From positions 1 through 62,449 of the forward strand of contig CAJLCI010000011.1 of assembly GCA_905205065.1 (NCBI GenBank): 62,449 nt of DNA, in the 5' to 3' direction. Position numbers and translations under genes: made by a program. Positions 34,928 through 44,052 of the stretch are shown piece after piece. Origin of the DNA: an uncultured Eubacteriales bacterium. Lineage in GTDB: Bacteria > Bacillota > Clostridia > Oscillospirales > CAG-272. Every line of letters begins with the position of its first letter. Position 1 is the stretch's first letter. The notes beneath the pieces are model-generated. The model was not told the DNA's origin, did no database searches, and was given only the letters and a program-made list of their open reading frames with translations.

Positions 34928-35893
34928 ATGAGAACAAAGAAAACATATGAAAAAGAATATAGGAAAAAACTATCTGCCATAAAAGGCCGCAAAGCAGGCG
35001 GAATATTTTCGATCGCAGCTGTTATTCTCATTTCGTTTATCATACTATATATAAATAACGGCGGATTTAATTTTGAGAATGACTTTTCGGTGTCGCTGCT
35101 TCGCCCCGGTGACAATCCCATCGCGTCGGCCAAGGATGAAATATGCACTGTTCACGTTATAGACATCGGACAGGGAGACTCCACACTCATATGCGTCGGC
35201 AGCGATCATTTTGTACTTATAGATACCGGACCGGATTCGGCCGAAGAAAATCTGCGGGCATATCTTGACGAGCTTGGTATAAAAAATCTTGATTACCTTG
35301 TTCTGTCCCACCCTCACGAGGATCATATCGGAGGCGCGGACATGGTACTTAAAAATTATGACGTAGATAATGTACTTATGCCGGACGTAACAAGTAGCAC
35401 AATGACTTTCAGCAGTCTTCTTGACGCAATTGAAGGCAGCAGCGCAAGCGTTGAGGTAGTATCGGCAGGATATACATTTTCAGCTGGAACATTGAGTATG
35501 ATGGTTCTGTCGCCAATCAGAAGCAGCTATGACAGCGGTAATGAGTGGAGTATTGTACTCAAGGCTGTTTTCGGAAATATATCTATGCTGTTTACAGGTG
35601 ACGCCGAAGAAATTAACGAGCACGAACTACTGAATAAATATGGGAAAGAAATGCTGCGCAGCGATTATTTAAAAGTCGGGCATCATGGGTCTTCTACATC
35701 ATCATGCGATGAATTCATAGACGCGGTCTCACCCACAATCGCTACAATAAGCTGCGGCGCAGGAAACACATATGGTCATCCCGACGCAAAAACGCTTGAT
35801 ACCCTTGAAAAATACAGCGTACAGGTATACCGGACAGACAATCTCGGAAACATTGTCCTAACCTGCGACGGAGAAACTATAAAATTCAAATAG
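34928..35893 (+). CDS. ComEC-like MBL-fold metallo-hydrolase, membrane anchored
   Basis: The 321-residue protein starts with a basic stretch and one transmembrane helix (AAVILISFIILYINNGGF near residue 30), so the enzyme domain lies outside the cell. The metallo-beta-lactamase fold begins VHVIDIGQGDSTLI near residue 75 and has the metal-binding LSHPHEDHIGG near residue 128, then GDAEE and GHHGSSTSSCDEF near residue 250. It resembles the C-terminal domain of the DNA uptake protein ComEC as a stand-alone form. The natural substrate, possibly nucleic acid or a phosphodiester, is not proven. It is a single gene. Confidence 0.9.
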   Translation: MRTKKTYEKEYRKKLSAIKGRKAGGIFSIAAVILISFIILYINNGGFNFENDFSVSLLRPGDNPIASAKDEICTVHVIDIGQGDSTLICVGSDHFVLIDTGPDSAEENLRAYLDELGIKNLDYLVLSHPHEDHIGGADMVLKNYDVDNVLMPDVTSSTMTFSSLLDAIEGSSASVEVVSAGYTFSAGTLSMMVLSPIRSSYDSGNEWSIVLKAVFGNISMLFTGDAEEINEHELLNKYGKEMLRSDYLKVGHHGSSTSSCDEFIDAVSPTIATISCGAGNTYGHPDAKTLDTLEKYSVQVYRTDNLGNIVLTCDGETIKFK

Positions 35894-36130
35894 GATATAT
35901 TCCTTTTAGTTGGCAGGTTTTGTTTTTACCGACAGCAGCGGTTTTGCAAAACAATTCCATTGTACATTGCAGTTTAATCTAAAGCTATAATACAAACTAC
36001 ATCAAGCGACCTCAAGACTGCCGCTTTTTAGGGCAGCCAAATTATATTGTAATCCTGTAAATGCGGTAATGGTGAAATCAAAATACTATAATCATATGCC
36101 GAAGCGTACTCGAAAGAAAGGAATTTTTAT

Positions 36131-36874
36131 ATGCTCAATGTTATTGAAGTCACCAAAAAATACGGAAAGACTCTTGCATGCGACAATGTCAGTTTTCAAG
36201 TTGACGACGGCAGTATAACAGTGCTTCTCGGTCCAAACGGCGCAGGAAAAAGTACTATAATAAAATCGATAATCGGATTTCTGCGCTTTGACGGCCAGAT
36301 AGAAATTGACGGCTTTCCGTGCAAAAGCATAGCGGCAAAAAGACTTATCGGATATGTTCCGGAAATTCCTGCCCTTTACCCAAATCTGACAGTGTCGGAG
36401 CACATGGAGTTTGTAGCGCGCGCATATAGACTAAACGGGTACAAAGAGTATATAGACGAGCTTTTTGACCGTTTCGAATTAACCGATAAAAAGAAAAAAT
36501 TCGGAGATGAGCTTTCAAAGGGTATGCAGCAAAAGCTCAACATTTGCCTCGGACTTCTTCCGCGTCCTAAGCTTCTTCTTTTTGACGAACCTATGATAGG
36601 TCTTGACCCTCATGCAATAAAAGAGTTAAAGCTTATATTTGAGGAAATTCGGTCGGAAGGAAGGTCTATTTTTGTCAGCACACATATGATTGACAGTATC
36701 GACATGCTGTGGGATAGAACAATTATATTAAAGAAAGGCAAGGTATGCGCTAACGTAACGCGTGAGGCGCTTGACAAATCGGGAGCGACGCTTGAACAAC
36801 TCTTTTTCAAAGTAACTGAAAGCAACATCAGTACATCGGAAAAAATTGACGGCAACGAGGAATGTGCAAAATGA
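36131..36874 (+). CDS. ABC-2 type transporter ATPase
   Basis: The 247-residue protein has Walker A GPNGAGKST near residue 37, signature LSKGMQQKL near residue 130, Walker B LLLFDEPMIGLD near residue 148 and His switch STHMID. It pairs with the large membrane protein that follows and overlaps it by a few bases. Exporters of this kind move antibiotics, peptides or lipids out of the cell, but the substrate is unknown. ATG has GAAAGGAA upstream. Confidence 0.93.
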   Translation: MLNVIEVTKKYGKTLACDNVSFQVDDGSITVLLGPNGAGKSTIIKSIIGFLRFDGQIEIDGFPCKSIAAKRLIGYVPEIPALYPNLTVSEHMEFVARAYRLNGYKEYIDELFDRFELTDKKKKFGDELSKGMQQKLNICLGLLPRPKLLLFDEPMIGLDPHAIKELKLIFEEIRSEGRSIFVSTHMIDSIDMLWDRTIILKKGKVCANVTREALDKSGATLEQLFFKVTESNISTSEKIDGNEECAK

Positions 36875-38523
36875 AACTGTTTTTATATTACGCACTGCAC
36901 TCTTTTAAAAATCAGATAAAAAAGCTGTTCAGGACATGGGTAGCCGCCTTTCTTGCCATTTGTTTTGTTTTTGGTATAGTTATTGGCATAGGAGCGGCGA
37001 TCATTTCGGACACAATCGAAAGCAATTACGAAAATAACGACGATACATATGAAGAAGATCATCCGACAGATACGGACGAAAACATAGTCCTGACTGAAGA
37101 GGATATAGAAATAACGGTCGGAATCCTTGAGCTTGTTCTCGGAGGAATAACACTTGTAATATTTGGATTTTATACACTTACAGGAGACAAGAACGGAAGC
37201 TCTATTTTCTGTATGGCCGATGTAAATCTTTTGTTTTCCGCACCAATGAAGCCGCAGTCAGTTCTTGCATTCCGGCTGACCGCAAAAGTGGGAACTGCCC
37301 TGCTTGCAAGTCTCTACCTGCTGTTTCAGCTTCCTAATCTCGCGTCAAGCCTGAGCTTGAGCGTACCGTTTGTACTATCTCTGCTCGCGGCATGGTTTAT
37401 CGTTCTGATTTACGGTAGATTGATTTCCGTCCTTGTTTACACTGTCGCGTCAACGCATGCAAATTTAAAAAAATATGTCACACCCGCAGTTTACGGAACT
37501 GCGGCTCTAATTGCTCTATCTTTCTACTTGTATTACAGTTCACATTCGGAGGCAGATCTTGTAGAAACCGCGTTTTCATTCTTTAACAGCCCGGTATCAC
37601 ATTATATTCCAGTATGGGGATGGATAAAATGGATGCCTATCCTGATGTACAACGGAAACAGTATTCTTTCTCTGCTGCTTTTTGCCTTGCTTTTATCAGT
37701 GGCTGCAGTCTTTGTTATAATAATATGGAATATAAAAGCCGATTTTTACGAGGATGCAATGTCAAAGTCAGAAGAACTCGCGGAAAAGCTTTCAAACGCT
37801 TCTGAGGGAAGAAGCGTAAAGCGTACGCGAGACCGTACAGAAAAGCTTCGGCGCGACGGCCTGAAAAATGGAGCGGGAGCATCAGTATATTTTTTCAAAG
37901 CTATGTATAACCGTTTTCGTTTTGCATACTTCGGAATCATAACTAAAACCTGTATAACCTATACTTTGATTGCATGCTGCGCGGCATTTGTTATGACACA
38001 GATACTGAATGTTCAGTATTTCATCGTTATACTGATGATATTCGGAATAGTTGTATTTTACCGTGCGCTTGCAAATCCGTCGGGTACCGACGTAGAAAAA
38101 CATTTTTTCTGGATTATTCCATGCGAATCTTTTCCCAAAATATCATATATGCTTCTTGGCGGTACACTGTGCAGCCTGCTCGACATTATACCGGCAATGG
38201 TAATTTCCTCGCTTTGGCTCAAAGCGTCTCTGCCGCAGGTAATAGCGGGAGTTATGTTTATATTGTCAATTGATCTCTTTTCCAGCGCGGCAAACATGCT
38301 GATCTCGCTTTCGCTTCCTGTCACCTTAAGTCAGCAAGTCAAGGCAATGATTTTCATGCTGTTTATCTATTTCGGCCTGATTCCGGTAGCTGCCGTTATG
38401 ATTACAGGCTTTGTCCTCGGACAGCCTGATCTGTTTATGCTGATATCGGCAGCCGTTAATATTCTTTTAAGCGCGGTTTGTGCAATTATTTCCGGAGGCT
38501 GCATAGTAAGAGGAAGAAAATAG
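36871..38523 (+). CDS. ABC exporter membrane protein
   Basis: About 550 residues with around twelve hydrophobic segments. After the first helix (AAFLAICFVFGIVIGIGAAI) comes a very acidic loop (residues about 50-80, rich in Asp/Glu), then PMKPQSVLAFRL, typical of putative ABC exporter proteins of Firmicutes (PF16962-like, from memory). I chose ATG 36871, which overlaps the ATPase stop as ATGA and so suggests translational coupling. ATG 36862 is also possible. It forms the pore for the ATPase at 36131-36874. Confidence 0.85.
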   Translation: MKLFLYYALHSFKNQIKKLFRTWVAAFLAICFVFGIVIGIGAAIISDTIESNYENNDDTYEEDHPTDTDENIVLTEEDIEITVGILELVLGGITLVIFGFYTLTGDKNGSSIFCMADVNLLFSAPMKPQSVLAFRLTAKVGTALLASLYLLFQLPNLASSLSLSVPFVLSLLAAWFIVLIYGRLISVLVYTVASTHANLKKYVTPAVYGTAALIALSFYLYYSSHSEADLVETAFSFFNSPVSHYIPVWGWIKWMPILMYNGNSILSLLLFALLLSVAAVFVIIIWNIKADFYEDAMSKSEELAEKLSNASEGRSVKRTRDRTEKLRRDGLKNGAGASVYFFKAMYNRFRFAYFGIITKTCITYTLIACCAAFVMTQILNVQYFIVILMIFGIVVFYRALANPSGTDVEKHFFWIIPCESFPKISYMLLGGTLCSLLDIIPAMVISSLWLKASLPQVIAGVMFILSIDLFSSAANMLISLSLPVTLSQQVKAMIFMLFIYFGLIPVAAVMITGFVLGQPDLFMLISAAVNILLSAVCAIISGGCIVRGRK

Positions 38524-38615
38524 ATTAAAGTACAATTAAATTTAGTTCCGGAAAATTTAATACAAGATGATATAAAATTCGTGCACGGCATAGCAACGCC
38601 CGTGAACAAATAACT

Positions 38616-38660
38616 AAAGGCAGACGTCCGTCAATATCTATTTGACGGGCGTCTGCCTTT
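38616..38660. terminator. Bidirectional terminator between two ABC operons
   Basis: AAAGGCAGACG-T-CCGTCAA pairs with TTGACGG-G-CGTCTGCCTTT and has T-rich tract on the plus side. It separates the convergent genes. Confidence 0.9.
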
Positions 38661-38687
38661 TTCAATTATTGTATAATTTCCGCATAG

Positions 38688-39932
38688 TCAGGCCTTCCAA
38701 ACAGCCTTGATAATAGCTCCAAGCTTCGGAGTAGTTCCATAAAGAAGTACGCCGACACGATAAATTTTGGCAGATACGTAGCCGACTCCTATTACAGAAG
38801 CTGCAAGAACGGCAACAGATATTACAATTTCATATACCGGAACCGTACTCATGGCGATACGTGTAAACATAGCCATCGGCGATGTAAAAGGAACAAATGA
38901 ACATACCTTCATAAGCAAAGTATCTACAGTACCTGCCGAAAATGAATACACTACAACAATGAAGGCAATAACAAACAACATTGTTATCGGCATAACCGAA
39001 GTATTGATGTCTTCAAGCTTTGAGGCCGTGGAACCTATAGCACCGTAGAGAAACGCATAGATAAGAAATCCGAGAACAAAGAATATCAGCATATAACCGA
39101 GAAGTGCCGGAGGCATATTAAATATTGAATTTATAATCATATTTTCTCCCCAGTACGGCTTATTCAGACTAAAGCATACAAGCGCAGTTCCGAATATCGC
39201 AACAAGCTGAATAAGACCGGCAAAGCAAGAGGCGATTACCTTGCCGAACATCATGCTGACCGGTTTTGCACTTGTAATCAAAAGTTCCATTGCACGCGAG
39301 CTCTTTTCCGTTGCAACGTTAGTCGCCACCATCTGACCGTAAAGAAGAATAACCATATACAGAGCAAAAATCATGATATACGTGTACCAATAGTTTTGCA
39401 TCTGGTCAACTCCGAGACTCTCAGTGTTTTTTTCTATCTGTACCGACATAACGGATCCGGCCTGTTCCGCCGTCATGCCGTTTTCTACCATCGCGTTTAC
39501 CCTGTAAAGATCTCGCAGAAGCTCATCTGCAACTTCGGTATTCATATCATACATTGATAGATTATTTACATAGTAAGTATATGAAGTCATTCCATTCATG
39601 ACAAAAGCACATTCTGCATCACCTGATAAAATTTTTTTCTTGACTGAATCCAGTTCTTCATCTGTACACCTAACATCATAATCGGGAAAAGCCGGTGCAA
39701 AAATTTTTGTAATCAACTCCGTATTTTCCGACAAATCTGGTTTTATCAGCATAACGGGAAGATCGGCCGCAGACTCTGTGGAATCGTCTCCGCTTTTGAA
39801 AGCTTCCATAATACGCGGAAAAAACATTACTACGGCAATCAGAAGAACAAGAAAAACCGTAACACCTGCAAACACCTTATTTTTTAAATAATACTTAAGC
39901 TCAAAATTAAATATTTTTCTGAATTGTTTCAC
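38688..39932 (-). CDS. ABC-2 type permease (NatB-like)
   Basis: The 414-residue protein has one N-terminal helix (VFAGVTVFLVLLIAVVMFF), a large extracytoplasmic domain of about 150 residues, then five to six helices from about residue 180 with SSRAMELLITSAKPVSMMFGK. This is the layout of NatB/YhaP permeases that export sodium, antibiotics or peptides. The last helices include SFVPFTSPMAMFTRIA. It follows the ATPase gene by 55 bp in the same operon. Confidence 0.9.
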   Translation of the reverse strand: MKQFRKIFNFELKYYLKNKVFAGVTVFLVLLIAVVMFFPRIMEAFKSGDDSTESAADLPVMLIKPDLSENTELITKIFAPAFPDYDVRCTDEELDSVKKKILSGDAECAFVMNGMTSYTYYVNNLSMYDMNTEVADELLRDLYRVNAMVENGMTAEQAGSVMSVQIEKNTESLGVDQMQNYWYTYIMIFALYMVILLYGQMVATNVATEKSSRAMELLITSAKPVSMMFGKVIASCFAGLIQLVAIFGTALVCFSLNKPYWGENMIINSIFNMPPALLGYMLIFFVLGFLIYAFLYGAIGSTASKLEDINTSVMPITMLFVIAFIVVVYSFSAGTVDTLLMKVCSFVPFTSPMAMFTRIAMSTVPVYEIVISVAVLAASVIGVGYVSAKIYRVGVLLYGTTPKLGAIIKAVWKA

Positions 39933-39987
39933 TTATCTAACCATTCCTTTCATCAAACCGCATCGAACGTCTCTTTATGTCATGCGA

Positions 39988-40881
39988 TTACTCGACCGAA
40001 TCTCCCGCATACTCAACAAATATATCGTTCAGAGAAGGTTCAAAAACCCTGATCTCGTCGATATCATAACTATCGGCAAGCCGCTTCATAACATCTCTTT
40101 TGTCTTCGGCAGAAACAAGTCTAATCATAAGGCTTCCGTCATCCGCAGCTGTACAGGACTGACCGAAATCAACCATAATTCTCTCTGGCTGTTCTGTACG
40201 CACTACTAACCGATCGCGTACATAGTTTCTTTTTATTGTATGTAAATCTCCGCACAGAGCGACTTTTCCAGAATTGAGAATGGCAATGCTGTCACAGAAT
40301 TCCTCTATATAGCTCATTTGATGACTTGAAAAAAATACAATTTTATTCCTTGATATCTGTTCCTTGACTACATCCTTCAAAAGTCTTGCATTGACAGGAT
40401 CAAGCCCGGAAAACGGTTCATCGAGTATAACTATGTCAGGATCGTGCGCCAGCGCAGTTATAAGTTGAATTTTCTGCTGATTGCCCTTCGAAAGCGTGTC
40501 GAGGCGCTTACTCCGATATTCCGTCATGCCAAGTCTATCGAGCCAGTAATCCACAGCTTTAACAGCTTCCCCGCGACTAAGACCTTTAAGCTCGGCAAAA
40601 TATACAAGCTGATCTAAAATTATCTTCTTGGGATATAAACCGCGCTCTTCGGGAAGATAACCAATTTTCAGCTGACTGTAATTTACTTTCTGACCGTCTA
40701 TAAGAACTTCGCCGCTGTTCGCAGGGAAGACATTCATAAGAATACGAATGGTTGTAGTTTTTCCGGCTCCGTTCCTACCCAGCAAGCCAAATGCTTTCCC
40801 GCCTGCGGCTTTAAAAGATACCCCCGTAAGAACCTGTTTGTCACCAAACGACTTTTCTATGTTTCTAAGCTCTAACTCCAT
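39988..40881 (-). CDS. ABC-2 type transporter ATPase (NatA-like)
   Basis: The 297-residue protein has Walker A GRNGAGKTT near residue 35, signature LSKGNQQKI near residue 126, Walker B IVILDEPFSGLD near residue 145 and SSHQMSYIEEFC, followed by a C-terminal domain of the DUF4162 kind (residues about 215-297). It drives the permease at 38688-39932. ATG has AGGAGG at good spacing. Upstream is a set of tandem promoter repeats. Confidence 0.93.
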   Translation of the reverse strand: MELELRNIEKSFGDKQVLTGVSFKAAGGKAFGLLGRNGAGKTTTIRILMNVFPANSGEVLIDGQKVNYSQLKIGYLPEERGLYPKKIILDQLVYFAELKGLSRGEAVKAVDYWLDRLGMTEYRSKRLDTLSKGNQQKIQLITALAHDPDIVILDEPFSGLDPVNARLLKDVVKEQISRNKIVFFSSHQMSYIEEFCDSIAILNSGKVALCGDLHTIKRNYVRDRLVVRTEQPERIMVDFGQSCTAADDGSLMIRLVSAEDKRDVMKRLADSYDIDEIRVFEPSLNDIFVEYAGDSVE

Positions 40882-41031
40882 ATAAATCCTCCTGTATAAA
40901 ATCTAATCTTATCACGAAAAGCTCAGTATCAGCATCCGGCAAAGTAATTCCCGAAAGGCACCTGATATGCAAATTTCCGGTCACATTCGGCAAAAACGAA
41001 ACATGCAAATCAAAGCTGTAAGTTTTAACGT

Positions 41032-41258
41032 ATTGTACCGCAAAATCTGATTTAACCGAAATGCTTCGAGGTTCTGCCTGCAAAATAGCTCTTCTTAACA
41101 GCGAAATGAAACTTGCTTCTTAAAGCGTTTAGCTTTAAGATGTTATACCACAAAATCTGATTTAACCGCAACGTTTCTATTTTTGCCTGCAAAATCGCTG
41201 TTCTTAACAGCGAAACGAAACTTGCATCTTAAAGCGTTTAGCTTTAAGATATTGTACC
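41032..41258 (-). repeat. Tandem 110-bp promoter-leader repeats upstream of the NatA-like gene
   Basis: Two full units and one partial unit are arranged with a 109-110 bp period. Each has a -10-like box on the minus strand (41032-41037, 41142-41147, 41251-41256). In the two right-hand units the box is followed by a perfect hairpin (CTTAAAGC/GCTTTAAG) and GCAAGTTTCxTTTCGCTG. The left-most unit keeps the box but its hairpin is degraded. The -35 boxes are weak. Confidence 0.75.
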
Positions 41259-41581
41259 ACATTTCAGCTCAAAATTCCAGTATATAAGCGCCTTTATTTT
41301 TAAAACTATATTTCATTGTCATATGTAAAAAATGCAAAAAATATAAAGCAATCAAGTTAAATAAATATTAAAAATCACATATAAATAAATCGGCACGCAT
41401 ATTTGCACATGTTTTAATATTAACCTTATATCCTGAGGCATTAAAACGACGAAATCAAATAATTTATGTATGCATAAAAAATAAGCCCGGAGTTAATCAC
41501 TCCGGGCTTTAAAATATAATTTGCTTTACTTGGTTATGGTACAATTCATAAAGTACTTGTACTGCAATCAATTATCCTGTT
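41259..41581. other. AT-rich gap before the recombinase fragment
   Basis: No gene is seen. It contains a strong hairpin at 41483-41509 (AAGCCCGGAGT/ACTCCGGGCTT), which on the minus strand is followed by TATTTTTT and would terminate a leftward transcript, although no leftward gene precedes it. Confidence 0.6.
41483..41509 (-). terminator. Orphan intrinsic terminator
   Basis: A perfect 11-bp stem, five-base loop, and T-rich tract on the minus strand. It may be left from a gene removed when the mobile element was inserted or lost. Confidence 0.75.
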
Positions 41582-42787
41582 GTGCAGGGCTCGGATAACA
41601 GTTATTATCTTATGGAAGTAGCTTTTCGTAACTATATGCATCAGCTGTACAGTGCGGATATTTCCAAAAAGGTCAAGGCAACACAGCATATGCTTATGAG
41701 AAAAGGCAAATATGTTAGCCACTGTCCTTACGGTTATATGAAGCCTAAGGGTCAAAAGCATCAAATGGTTCCAGATCCTGAAACAGCTCCCATTGTCAGA
41801 AATATCTTTTTATGGGTAATTGAAGGTAAGAAAACCACAGAGATTGCACGTATCCTCAATGAGCGAGGCATTCCCACTCCGATGCAAAGGAAGAATACGA
41901 AAAAGAGAAAGTCTATGACTAACGATATTATGTGGAGCCATCAGGCAGTCATCCGCATTATCAAAGACTATAAATACACCGGAGCAATGGTTTCCTTCAA
42001 GTGTTACAACGAAACAATACGTGCCAAGGCACAAAAGCGAAATGCACCTGAAAACTATGTAATAAATGAAGGTATGCATGAAGCGATCGTCTCTCATGAT
42101 GAGTATTACGCAGCCAATGATGCTTTGAGAAAGGTCAAGAGTCATACAAAGGTACGTTCTGATCAAAGAGATCGTGTATACTATTGCGGATATTGTGGGC
42201 GACGGTTGCGTAAAACCTTTGGTTCTGATGAGTATTATTCCTGTGCAACTCCTTTATATATAAAGGGAGCACTCTGCACGAATCTTCGGTGGAGCAAAAC
42301 TGCTATTGAAGAGGTAGTCTTCTCGACATATAAAAGGCAGCTCCAGTTGATTTCAGAGCAGTATGAAAAGGAAAAGGACAGTCAGAAGATAAGCGTACTC
42401 CCAGGACTTAAAACCAGGCACAAATCCATAACTGTTCAAATCAAAGGCATAAGCGGTGAGGTTGCGGTGCTGTATGAGAAATACCGTTCTGCAGATATCT
42501 CACGCGATGAATTTCTGCGTAGGAAGAAGCTTCTCTCTGACGAAAAGGAAAAGCTGCAACTCGAACTCACCACTGTTGAGTCCGATATTGAACAAGCCGT
42601 CATAGACGAAAGAAATGAAGCAGCAAGTCTTCAGGCAATGAAGGATATTGTTGCTCTTTCTGAAATTGATGATGTTACTCTACATTTGAGAATGTATGAT
42701 GACATTGAAAAGGTTATTGTTCTTGATAACAGTTCTTTGGATATAACATGGAAGTTTGATGTTGACTTTAGCAATAGTTATCCGTAG
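41582..42787 (+). pseudogene. Large serine recombinase lacking the catalytic domain
   Basis: The 401-residue ORF matches the C-terminal parts of large serine recombinases. It starts inside the linker helix (YMHQLYSADISKKVKATQHM), then the recombinase domain (CPYGYMKP, ARILNERGIPTPM, IIKDYKYTGAMV), then a zinc ribbon (YYCGYCGRRL ... YYSCATPL ... C) and a coiled-coil from about residue 270. The N-terminal resolvase domain with the nucleophilic Ser, normally 110-140 residues, is missing, and an in-frame stop lies 31 bases before the GTG. The protein may still bind DNA but cannot recombine. It is a remnant of an integrated element. Confidence 0.88.
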
Positions 42788-42790
42788 TAT

Positions 42791-42823
42791 AGAAACCGGT
42801 AGGATTCCTCCGGTTTCTATTAT
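42791..42823 (+). terminator. Terminator after the recombinase fragment
   Basis: AGAAACCGG pairs with CCGGTTTCT with inner pairing, followed by ATTATTTTT. Confidence 0.8.
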
Positions 42824-42909
42824 TTTTGGCTTTTTGGTGATATTATAACTCATTCTATTGCCATTTCATAAAATGTCGAAAAACGCAAAAACACTGTAAA
42901 ATAAAGGAT

Positions 42910-43536
42910 TCAAGAGATTTTTGGTGAATACTTGACACAAGCAGACGACCTTGTCAGTCTTGTAATATACGCCATGGGGTACAGCGCCAGTGTAATGATC
43001 GGAAGTACAAGTCCCTCGGAGGTGGAACCGTTGGCGGGAAACAGCGGAAACTTGATTGAAAATAGCACAAGGAGAAGCGATCCCATTATAAAAGACGGCA
43101 TAGACACAAAGGCAGTCGTCACAACCATTATAACTTTATCTATAATCTTATTACGCCTAAGCGCAGCAACCGATCCCAGAACAATGCCGCAGATAAGCGC
43201 GCTGAACGCGGCGATAACTCCAAGCTTTGCCGACGTTTTAAGACCGTCGGAAATTATATCTATAACATTTCGCCCACGCTGTTTAAGAGACGGACCGAAA
43301 TCAAACTTTGTAACAATATCACGAATATAGGTAACATACTGCTCCGGCAGAGATTTATCAAGCCCGTATTTTGCCTCAAGCTGCGCCTGAGCAATAGGAG
43401 TAATAGCTTTTTCCGAGGCAAAAGGACCTCCGGGTACCGCACGCATAATGAAAAACGTAACGGTAATAACCACCCACACCGTGAGTAACGCAAGAACGAG
43501 ACGTTTGAGAATATATAGAAGCGTCTTAGTGTTCAT
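42910..43536 (-). pseudogene. OppB-type peptide ABC permease, truncated
   Basis: The 208-residue product follows OppB/DppB permeases up to the conserved TRLTRSS, which normally continues as a long permease loop and two helices to over 300 residues. Here the sequence turns into ACVKYSPKIS and stops. The N-terminal helix LVLALLTVWVVITVTFFIMR, the Arg-rich extracytoplasmic part and the inner-membrane helices are intact. I chose ATG 43536 (GGAAAGG ten bases upstream). The other opp genes are absent, so the transporter is not functional. The break is near 42945, next to the recombinase remnant. Confidence 0.85.
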
Positions 43537-43637
43537 AAATACCATACCTTTCCGCTCTGTAAAAGACTGGCATCCGCATCTCTCCCGACGGCATACCGCC
43601 GAAACCGGGATAAAATACTTCGCCGATAGTATTCATT

Positions 43638-43681
43638 ATTCTTTGGCAAGCCAAAGAATAAAATGGAGCCGGCTCCATTTT
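43638..43681 (-). promoter_or_regulatory. Double hairpin in the leader of the OppB gene
   Basis: A perfect 22-bp palindrome (arm AAAATGGAGCC, 43660-43681) lies beside ATTCTTTGGC-AA-GCCAAAGAAT (43638-43659). In the minus-strand RNA the first hairpin starts about a dozen bases after the transcription start and ends in UUUUAUU, like an early terminator. Attenuation or protein binding are both possible. Confidence 0.6.
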
Positions 43682-43700
43682 GCTTTTTTTCAATAACATA

Positions 43701-43729
43701 AGTATAACACAATTTATTAAATATTTCAA
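43701..43729 (-). promoter_or_regulatory. Promoter of the truncated OppB gene
   Basis: TTGAAA, 17 nt, TATACT on the minus strand. Confidence 0.75.
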
Positions 43730-43879
43730 GACTATTATAGATATTTTATCGTCTATAGTATATATTTGTTTCATTATTGTTAAATTTGCAGCTGTACAGC
43801 ACACATCAAGAGCAGTTTTATACAACCCAAAATATATTGACTGCAATCATATTTTCTCATATAAATGAATAATAAATTC

Positions 43880-43908
43880 TTGACAAATAAAAAAAATTGA
43901 AGTATGCT
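43880..43908 (+). promoter_or_regulatory. Promoter of the Feo operon
   Basis: TTGACA, 17 nt, TATGCT, about 145 nt before the start codon. I see no clear Fur box over it. Confidence 0.65.
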
Positions 43909-44052
43909 TAAGTTATTCACTGCCGGAATTGGCGTTTTTTCATCATCATCCGACGATCTGACAATGCAGCCGCCTTTATTTTATATTTTAAGGCCGCTGC
44001 ACTGCGGTCTGACGGGAAGCTATCAGTCTTTACAAAAGGAACGGTTATAGAT

